Position numbers and translations under genes: made by a program
Assembly: GCA_021107375.1 (NCBI GenBank)
Contig: JAIOSY010000269.1
Location: 1-6,871, forward strand
Source: Sulfurimonas sp.
Lineage (GTDB): Bacteria; Campylobacterota; Campylobacteria; Campylobacterales; Sulfurimonadaceae
Length of the DNA stretch: 6,871 bases
Reading direction: 5' to 3'
Shown: one piece after another, positions 1 through 4,574 of the stretch
How positions within the stretch are numbered: the first letter of the stretch is position 1
Layout of the letters: each line of letters begins with the position of its first letter
The notes under the pieces: generated by a model
What the model was told of the DNA's origin: nothing
Seen by the model: the letters and a program-made list of their open reading frames with translations, nothing else
Database searches by the model: none

Positions 1-95
1 GTTACATTTTCAAGTCCGCCACGAGTTGTATATAGTCCAGCAGTAAGTCCAGCAGGTCCACCACCAACAATTGCACAATCCAAAATATTTGACAT
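1..95 (-). CDS. trxB: Thioredoxin reductase, 5' end only (partial)
   Basis: Only the first 31 or so codons are in the window; the gene runs off the left edge. The visible N-terminus starts [20 protein letters not shown] and continues [11 protein letters not shown]. This is the FAD-binding GxGxxG/A dinucleotide fold (GGGPAG) followed by the AGLYTTRGG stretch typical of thioredoxin reductases. The family uses NADPH and FAD to reduce thioredoxin in the cytosol. The ATG is preceded by AGGAAG at a good Shine-Dalgarno distance, and the stop codon (TAG) of the upstream gene abuts that site, 9 bases before the start. Translation is therefore probably coupled. It is the third gene of the operon trxA, thioredoxin-like protein, trxB. 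The catalytic CxxC lies outside the window, so function is inferred from the N-terminus and from the neighbouring trxA. Confidence 0.88.
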   Translation of the reverse strand, partial: MSNILDCAIVGGGPAGLTAGLYTTRGGLENV

Positions 96-104
96 TTTAT
101 CTTC

Positions 105-593
105 CTATAGTTTATTTATTTGTTTTGATAACTCATTTAAATTATCTAGTTTTCGTATCATACTATCTTGTTTATAAAGAGAGTCTTTTGATCTCTTTAT
201 AAAAAAAATAGATGGGGATTCATAAATATTAAAGCGTTGGATAAATTTTAGTGAACCTTTTGTTCCACTTCTTAAAAAGGTTGTATGTTCGCTGCTTTCT
301 CTTGATTCATTATAATAATCTATCGCTAAAATAGGAAGATTTAAATTTATTTTTGCAAGTTTATCCATTGTGCCTTTCTCTTTTGAGGAGTAAAATATTA
401 CAATGTATTTCTCGGCATGTGGAGTGAAAACATCACTTTTCTCATAAAAAACAAAATCTTTGAAGTCAATAAATTTATATTCTGAAAATTTGTAGTTGAA
501 GTAGGCAAAGGCGGCAGCTATCATAGCTGCACCGAAGAAAGAAGCAAGTAGTGTAGATAAAGAGAAGAGGCTTTTACCTCTTTTCTTAGCCAC
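105..593 (-). CDS. Membrane-anchored thioredoxin-like protein lacking cysteines, between trxA and trxB
   Basis: A 162-residue protein of no firmly named family. A basic N-terminus (KKRGK) precedes one hydrophobic helix at about residues 11-32. By the positive-inside rule the rest should lie in the periplasm. Residues about 60-160 read like a thioredoxin fold: a hydrophobic strand YIVIFYSS (63-70) matches the VDFWAP strand of thioredoxin, and FNIYESPSIFFI (121-132) matches the cis-proline segment [12 protein letters not shown] of the adjacent TrxA, with Pro127 at the same offset. Where TrxA has WCGPC, this protein has KEKGT, and it contains no cysteine at all. It cannot do dithiol-disulfide exchange and may be a binding, chaperone or scaffold version. 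The start is a GTG at 593 with only a weak AAAAG upstream. An in-frame stop lies six codons upstream and the next Met is residue 24, inside the helix, so GTG is the best start. It lies 18 bases after the trxA stop, suggesting coupling. Confidence 0.8.
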   Translation of the reverse strand: MAKKRGKSLFSLSTLLASFFGAAMIAAAFAYFNYKFSEYKFIDFKDFVFYEKSDVFTPHAEKYIVIFYSSKEKGTMDKLAKINLNLPILAIDYYNESRESSEHTTFLRSGTKGSLKFIQRFNIYESPSIFFIKRSKDSLYKQDSMIRKLDNLNELSKQINKL

Positions 594-611
594 TACTTTT
601 AGTCTTTAAAA

Positions 612-932
612 TTACGCTAAAAGAGCGTTTATTTTGTCAGCAAGAGCTTGTTTTGATTGAGCTCCAACAACTTGATCTACCATCTCACCATTTTTGAAAA
701 ACATAATAGTAGGGATAGAGCGGATACCAAATTTAACAGCAATATCTTGCTCTTCATCAGTATTTACTTTACAAATTTTTGCTTTACCATCGAAATCCTC
801 AGCTAACTCTTCAATAACTGGAGCAATCATACGACAAGGTCCACACCATGGAGCCCAAAAGTCTACTAAAGATACACCCTCTGCAAGAGTTGCTTCGAAA
901 TCACCAGCTGTTAATTCTATGTATTTTCCCAT
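612..932 (-). CDS. trxA: Thioredoxin 1
   Basis: A full-length 106-residue thioredoxin, the usual size for the family. The active site WCGPC is at residues 29-33 (Cys30 and Cys33), the buried acid Asp24 sits in the VDFWAPW strand, and the cis-proline is Pro74 in [10 protein letters not shown]. The Gly of the final strand (QVVGAQSK) is also present. It is a cytosolic protein-disulfide reductant, recycled by the TrxB encoded two genes downstream, that feeds enzymes such as ribonucleotide reductase and peroxiredoxins. An extra cysteine, Cys54 (KICKV), lies outside the active site. The ATG has a clear AAGGAA ribosome site about 7 bases upstream. It is the first gene of the trx operon and is transcribed divergently from the DUF2249 operon. 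Confidence 0.97.
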   Translation of the reverse strand: MGKYIELTAGDFEATLAEGVSLVDFWAPWCGPCRMIAPVIEELAEDFDGKAKICKVNTDEEQDIAVKFGIRSIPTIMFFKNGEMVDQVVGAQSKQALADKINALLA

Positions 933-966
933 TTATATTTCCTTTTGAATAATTTTTATGTTGAGC

Positions 967-972
967 ATTATA
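967..972 (-). promoter_or_regulatory. Probable -10 box of the trxA operon promoter
   Basis: On the minus strand this reads TATAAT, a perfect sigma-70-type -10 box, and is preceded by a TG step. It lies about 35 bases upstream of the trxA ATG. No good -35 box is visible at the expected distance (about 990-995 reads GTCTTC on the minus strand). T-rich sequence lies upstream, which is common in Campylobacterota promoters. The start site would be near 960. Confidence 0.5.
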
Positions 973-1025
973 CATACCTTAACTTTAAAGAAGACTTTAT
1001 ATTTTTATATAAATGATTTTTGTTA

Positions 1026-1039
1026 TTGATATTAATCAA
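1026..1039. promoter_or_regulatory. Perfect FNR/DNR-type operator (TTGAT-N4-ATCAA)
   Basis: The sequence TTGAT-ATTA-ATCAA is an exact match to the FNR consensus half-sites with a 4-base spacer. The dyad centre is at 1032.5. If the TATAAT at 1062-1067 is the -10 box, the start site is near 1074 and the operator centre falls at about -41.5. This is the canonical position for class II activation by FNR/CRP-family regulators, where the operator replaces the -35 box. Relative to the divergent trxA promoter the centre is about 72 bases upstream, a class I spacing, so an effect on both directions is possible but more speculative. Which regulator binds (oxygen-sensing FNR, or an NO-sensing DNR/NssR-like protein) cannot be told from the site. 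Confidence 0.72.
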
Positions 1040-1061
1040 CATTGTTTTAGTTTATATTGAA

Positions 1062-1067
1062 TATAAT
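1062..1067 (+). promoter_or_regulatory. -10 box of the DUF2249 operon promoter
   Basis: A perfect TATAAT lies 26 bases before the DUF2249 ATG. No convincing -35 box lies 16-18 bases upstream, as expected for an activator-dependent promoter, and the FNR-type dyad sits in that place. The predicted start near 1074 gives a short leader of about 20 bases that carries the AAGGAA ribosome site. Confidence 0.62.
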
Positions 1068-1093
1068 AACGAATATCAATTAAAAGGAAAAAT

Positions 1094-1438
1094 ATGTCAA
1101 ATATTCCAAGTGAAGCAGTTAAAGTAGAGGTTGAAGGTTCAACAGTAGATTTTTTTGAGTTAGCAAAAGATGGTGTAAGTGATTACTACTTTGATACTTC
1201 AGCAGAGGGTCCTCCACACCCAATGGTTAATGCAATGTGTGGTTTAAAACTTATTAAAAATACAAGTGGTACTTTATATATGATAAATCATAAAGCTCCT
1301 GGTGGACTTTTTGATAAACTTGGTACTGACGTTAAATATGTTACTGAAAATATCGATGGTGGTTTAGTTAGAGTTGTTTTTACAAGTGTTAATGCTAATG
1401 AAGATTCAGATTTAAACCAAACATCTTGCCACGGTTAA
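1094..1438 (+). CDS. DUF2249 family protein
   Basis: A 114-residue cytosolic protein. Residues about 31-96 match what I know of the DUF2249 (PF10006) domain, a small TusA-like alpha/beta fold: YYFDTSAEGPPHPMVNAM, then TLYMINHKAPGGLFDKL, then a final GGLVRVVF strand. The INHKAP segment holds the family's conserved His (His66). Other possible metal or redox ligands are His42, Cys49 and a C-terminal Cys112-His113 pair. The family's biochemical role is not established. Its members often lie near denitrification, NO-response or hemerythrin-like genes. The ATG follows AAGGAA at a good distance. It is the first gene of a three-gene operon behind an FNR-type box, with only 11 bases to the membrane-protein gene. 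Family assignment is by motif, and function is unknown. Confidence 0.82.
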   Translation: MSNIPSEAVKVEVEGSTVDFFELAKDGVSDYYFDTSAEGPPHPMVNAMCGLKLIKNTSGTLYMINHKAPGGLFDKLGTDVKYVTENIDGGLVRVVFTSVNANEDSDLNQTSCHG

Positions 1439-1449
1439 TAGCTTAATTT

Positions 1450-2685
1450 ATGTCGTCAATTTCGCAAGATTTTGCACCACCATTTAAATTAATTGCTCCC
1501 TTTTTTATTTTAGGGAGTTTTTTTTATCTTATATCATCACTTTATGTATTCTCATTTAATATAGAAGATTTATCATTTTTAAATCCTGAAGTTTTAGGAT
1601 TTGTACATCTTTTTTTACTTGGTTTTGTAATGATGATAATTTTTGGTGCGATGGCTCAGTTAGTACCAGTTGTCCTTGAAGTAGGACATTTTGGAGTGGA
1701 ACTTTTTTATGCCATTTGGCCATTACTACTTATTGGTAGTGTTTTGATGGTTTTTGGATTTTTGTTTTCTCCAGCACTTTTACCTTATGGTGGGGTAATA
1801 GTTTTAGTCTCAATGATGATTTTTGTTATGGAAATATTTATGACAATTTTTAAGGTTGAGAAGTTAAATTTAGTTATGACTAGTGTTCTTATCTCAAACA
1901 CATTTTTGTTTTTTGGAATTATTTTTGGATTACTTATCGCTTTAGCTTATGCTGGAACAATAAATCTAGATATAACTTCACTTCTTCGTGGGCATGTGTA
2001 TTTAGTTGTTGCAGGATATATTATTGTAACTATTATGGGCTTATCTGTTGTTTTAGTCCCGATGTTTACACTTTCTCACGGATTTTCAATGAGACCATTA
2101 GAGATAGCTATAGGTTTGATGACAACAGGTGTTGTGTTTGTTGTAATATCTTCAATGTTTAACATAATTATTTTAGAATATTTAGGGTATTTTTTATCTG
2201 CTATATCATTGGGATTTTATTTTTATCTTATATATATAATTTATGATACAAGACCTAGAAAAGAGAATGATGTCTATGCAATTTCTTTGATGTTTTCATA
2301 TATAGCTATGTTAGTGTCTATTGTATTGGGTGTATTATATTTTATTATGGGAAGTGAAGAGTTATTATTGGCATGTGGCTGGGTATTATTTTATGGATTT
2401 TTTGCCTTTTTAATAACAGGGCATATTTATAAAATTGTTCCATTTCTTGTATGGTTTGAAAGATTTTCACCATTAGTTGGAAAACAAAAAGTTCCAATGT
2501 TGGCAGATATGGTTCCATATAAAAGTTCACAAGCTCAATTTATATTTTCAGCACTTGGTGTAGTAGTTGTAACAATCGCAATCTTAACAAAAAGTGATAT
2601 GTTAATAGGAGCAGGTGCTTCATTTTTAGTAGTTGGTGCAGTTGCATTCATTAGAAGTTTATTTTATATGATAAATTTCGAGTAA
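1450..2685 (+). CDS. 12-helix membrane protein, NnrS-like / heme-copper oxidase subunit I-like
   Basis: A 411-residue, very hydrophobic protein with about 12 membrane helices (roughly 13-36, 47-76, 82-104, 107-135, 140-169, 180-206, 216-238, 240-265, 275-299, 303-331, 361-381, 384-408). It has no signal peptide. Histidines lie at or near helix starts in repeated settings: His53 in VHLFLLGF followed by AQLVPV, His182 in RGHVYLVVAGY followed by VLVPMF, and His325 in TGHIYKIVPFLVWF. This His-then-Pro pattern and the helix count fit the NnrS / heme-copper subunit I-like proteins, where such His residues bind heme or copper. NnrS proteins help cells survive nitric oxide during denitrification. The full set of six oxidase ligands is not evident, so it is probably not a respiratory oxidase. 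No clear ribosome site precedes the ATG (11 bases after the previous stop), so translation may be coupled. The exact family is uncertain. Confidence 0.75.
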   Translation: MSSISQDFAPPFKLIAPFFILGSFFYLISSLYVFSFNIEDLSFLNPEVLGFVHLFLLGFVMMIIFGAMAQLVPVVLEVGHFGVELFYAIWPLLLIGSVLMVFGFLFSPALLPYGGVIVLVSMMIFVMEIFMTIFKVEKLNLVMTSVLISNTFLFFGIIFGLLIALAYAGTINLDITSLLRGHVYLVVAGYIIVTIMGLSVVLVPMFTLSHGFSMRPLEIAIGLMTTGVVFVVISSMFNIIILEYLGYFLSAISLGFYFYLIYIIYDTRPRKENDVYAISLMFSYIAMLVSIVLGVLYFIMGSEELLLACGWVLFYGFFAFLITGHIYKIVPFLVWFERFSPLVGKQKVPMLADMVPYKSSQAQFIFSALGVVVVTIAILTKSDMLIGAGASFLVVGAVAFIRSLFYMINFE

Positions 2686-2705
2686 ATTAAAATAAGGGAA
2701 TTTTT

Positions 2706-3008
2706 ATGGTTTATACAAAAGAAGAAATATTTTTAGCAATCTCAACAGTAATTGATCCAGAAGTTGGATTTAATCTTGTTGAAATGGGTTTAATTTATGA
2801 TGCTGTTAGTGATGATGAGGGTAATGTGAAAGTTACTATGACTCTTTCAACTAAAGCTTGTCCACTTCACCAGATGATTACAGCTTGGGTAAAAGAAGCA
2901 GTTGAAAAGATGCCAAATGTTAAAGAGGCTGAAGTTGAAGTTGTTTGGGAACCAGTTTGGAATATTTCAATGGCTGATGATAATGTTAAAAAAGCACTTG
3001 GTGCTTAA
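2706..3008 (+). CDS. DUF59 / MIP18-type iron-sulfur assembly factor (SufT/PaaD-like)
   Basis: A 100-residue single-domain protein of the MIP18 (DUF59, PF01883) family. It shows IDPEVGFNLVEMGLIYD (16-32) with the conserved Asp17-Pro-Glu, the TKACPLHQMI loop with the conserved Cys52, and a C-terminal EPVWNISMA with the usual P-x-W. Family members (SufT, PaaD, eukaryotic MIP18/CIA2) help mature or deliver Fe-S clusters in the cytosol. AAGGGAA lies just upstream of the ATG, and the gene starts 20 bases after the membrane-protein gene, as the third operon member. No suf or isc genes are in the window, so it may be a dedicated helper for this operon or its regulon rather than part of general Fe-S assembly. 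Its stop codon overlaps that of the convergent histidinol-phosphatase gene by 4 bases. Confidence 0.88.
   Translation: MVYTKEEIFLAISTVIDPEVGFNLVEMGLIYDAVSDDEGNVKVTMTLSTKACPLHQMITAWVKEAVEKMPNVKEAEVEVVWEPVWNISMADDNVKKALGA
2988..3006 (-). terminator. Intrinsic terminator of the histidinol-phosphatase gene, inside the DUF59 coding end
   Basis: Read on the minus strand, a 6-bp stem AAGCAC/GTGCTT with a CAA loop runs directly into a six-T tract. This is the classic intrinsic terminator shape, placed right after the minus-strand stop. On the plus strand the hairpin is the same but no T tract follows, so it should act mainly on minus-strand transcripts. The stem overlaps the last codons of the DUF59 gene. 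Confidence 0.55.
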
Positions 3009-3784
3009 AACTTTATCATCTCTCTCTTTCTCTTTTTAAAGGTTGCACACTCTGTGTAACCTACATCTCTGGCCATTTGTACAATCTCTTTTTCAAACAT
3101 ACTAACCTGCTCTTTGGCATGTGCATCAGAGCCAAAAGTTATAGGGATATTTAGTTTATATGCCTCTTGTAAAAGTTCTTTTGATGGGTATGGTTCTGTT
3201 ATTGGTTTTCTAATTCCTGCCATATTTATCTCTATTACCATATCTGCTTTTTTTATTGCTAAAAGTGCATTTTTAGCGATTTCTAAAATACTCTTTTTAG
3301 GCATAAATTTAAAAACTTTTATTAAATCTATATGACCAACAATATCAAAAAACCCACTTTCAGCCATCTTTTCAATACTATCAAAATATTTTTGCCAAAT
3401 TTCATCTAAATCTTCTTCTTCATATCGTCCTATAAATTCTGGATTATCAAAGCCCCATTTATCTATAAAATGGACTGAGCCTATTAGATAATCAACATCA
3501 GCATTTAAAACTCTATCATCCATATAACCTTCAAGATAATCAACTTCATAACCTAAACGAATATCAATCTTATCTTTATATTTTTCTTTTGCTTTTAAAA
3601 TGGAGTTTTCATATTCACTCATTTGCTTAAAACTTATACGATATTTTGGGTCAAAATCCATTGGGGCGTGCTCGGAAAAACCAAATATTTTAGTACCTTT
3701 TTTTATCGCTTGGGAGATATATTCATCTATGGTGCCTTCTGCGTGATTACACATTGTAGTGTGGTTGTGGAGGTCGACAATCAT
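3005..3784 (-). CDS. hisK: Histidinol-phosphatase, PHP family (HisK/HisJ type)
   Basis: A 259-residue enzyme of the PHP metal-dependent phosphoesterase family. It probably hydrolyses histidinol phosphate to histidinol in histidine synthesis in the cytosol. The metal ligands are all visible: HNH (His6, His8), His14 in NHAEGT, His39 in SEHAP, Glu80 in GYEVDY, His105 in GSVHF, His151 in GHIDL, and Asp220 and His222 in GSDAH. The length and the HAEGT and SEHAP motifs are those of HisJ/HisK proteins rather than of PHP polymerase domains. The start is the first ATG, weakly preceded by GTGAGAA. The gene stands alone, divergent from cheZ and convergent with the DUF59 gene. No other his gene is nearby, in line with scattered his genes in this phylum. 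Symbol by family similarity. Confidence 0.88.
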   Translation of the reverse strand: MIVDLHNHTTMCNHAEGTIDEYISQAIKKGTKIFGFSEHAPMDFDPKYRISFKQMSEYENSILKAKEKYKDKIDIRLGYEVDYLEGYMDDRVLNADVDYLIGSVHFIDKWGFDNPEFIGRYEEEDLDEIWQKYFDSIEKMAESGFFDIVGHIDLIKVFKFMPKKSILEIAKNALLAIKKADMVIEINMAGIRKPITEPYPSKELLQEAYKLNIPITFGSDAHAKEQVSMFEKEIVQMARDVGYTECATFKKRKREMIKF

Positions 3785-3866
3785 TATTTTCTCACTATTT
3801 TATATATTTATGCTATTATAGTGATAATAAATAAATTAAGCTAATTTTAGTGATGGAGAAGTTTAT
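3785..3866. promoter_or_regulatory. Divergent promoter region between hisK and cheZ
   Basis: This 82-base, almost GC-free spacer must hold both promoters. On the minus strand TATAAT (3820-3815) is a perfect -10 box, about 31 bases before the hisK ATG. On the plus strand GATAAT (3823-3828) is a possible -10 for cheZ. The two overlap a small dyad TATTAT-AGTG-ATAATA (3814-3829). No strong -35 boxes are seen. GGAGAAG at 3855-3861 is a strong ribosome site 5 bases before the cheZ ATG. Confidence 0.42.
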
Positions 3867-4574
3867 ATGACTCAAGAAGAATTAGATGCTTTGATGGCAG
3901 GGGCTGATGATATTGATACATTAGAAGATGGGGATGGTGAAGAGATTTCTAAAGTAGAAAATGAGATAGAGGTTGCTGATAATGAAGTTTCTGAGGTAGA
4001 TGATGCACTTCCTCTTGGATATAATGATGATACAGCACACCAATGGCCACTTCCTGCTACTGATGAAAATAAAATGGTTCATCAGCTTGATGATGTTACA
4101 AAAGAGAGTGAAGAGAAGGCTAGTGAAATTTTTGATATTATTGAAAGTATAAGTACTGATTTAATGGATAAAGAGGAAAACTTATCTGCTGTTATAGAAA
4201 TTTTAACTTCAAATGTGGAACTTTTTACAACATTGAGTGCAAAATTTCCCGAAGTTGAAGCTTTTAAAACACAACTAGAAAAAAATGAAGATGCACTTAC
4301 TCAAACGAATGAAGCTGTTGAGATTTTACAAAATAGTGGTGATTCTATTATGAGTGTTATGGATATTATGCAATATCAGGATATTCATCGTCAAAAGATT
4401 GAAAGAGTTATAAATGTTATGCGTGCTTTATCTAAATATATGAATACTCTGTTTGAGGGTAAAATAGATGATGATAAAAGAGTTTCTTCTGCTCAACATA
4501 TTGCTGGGGATACTCATAATGATGTAGCTTCAACCGATGATATTGAAGCACTTTTAGAACAGTTTGGAAACTAA
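3867..4574 (+). CDS. cheZ: CheZ-type CheY-phosphate phosphatase (remote epsilon-type homologue)
   Basis: A 235-residue acidic protein. It speeds removal of phosphate from CheY-P in chemotaxis. The catalytic helix MQYQDIHRQKIERV (168-181) holds the CheZ signature D-x3-Q, with Asp172 and Gln176 corresponding to Asp143 and Gln147 of E. coli CheZ. Residues about 75-195 should form the long four-helix hairpin. The C-terminal STDDIEALLEQFGN resembles the CheY-binding tail helix of CheZ. The N-terminus MTQEELDALMAGADD resembles the CheY-docking peptide of FliM/FliN-type switch proteins, as in H. pylori CheZ (HP0170). Between these lies an acidic, low-complexity linker (16-50). GGAGAAG precedes the ATG. 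The stop overlaps the start of the U32 gene (TAATG), the same partner gene as in H. pylori. Confidence 0.9.
   Translation: MTQEELDALMAGADDIDTLEDGDGEEISKVENEIEVADNEVSEVDDALPLGYNDDTAHQWPLPATDENKMVHQLDDVTKESEEKASEIFDIIESISTDLMDKEENLSAVIEILTSNVELFTTLSAKFPEVEAFKTQLEKNEDALTQTNEAVEILQNSGDSIMSVMDIMQYQDIHRQKIERVINVMRALSKYMNTLFEGKIDDDKRVSSAQHIAGDTHNDVASTDDIEALLEQFGN

Noticed and set aside
694..948. Plus-strand open frame of 84 codons over trxA
   Set aside because: It lies antisense over a textbook thioredoxin gene with a full active site, has no ribosome site and shows no family motif.
996..1013. Inverted repeat TTTATAT-TTTT-ATATAAA in the trxA/DUF2249 spacer
   Set aside because: It is made only of A and T in an AT-rich promoter region. 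It is more likely an UP-like or low-complexity stretch than an operator or terminator.
2345..2530. Minus-strand 61-codon frame within the 12-helix gene (and 4554-4742 over the cheZ/U32 junction)
   Set aside because: Both are antisense to well-supported genes and lack ribosome sites or recognisable motifs.
3114..3335. Plus-strand open frames within hisK (also 3623-3844)
   Set aside because: They are antisense to a PHP protein with all metal ligands intact, and the hydrophobic composition is what the antisense of an AT-rich gene gives.
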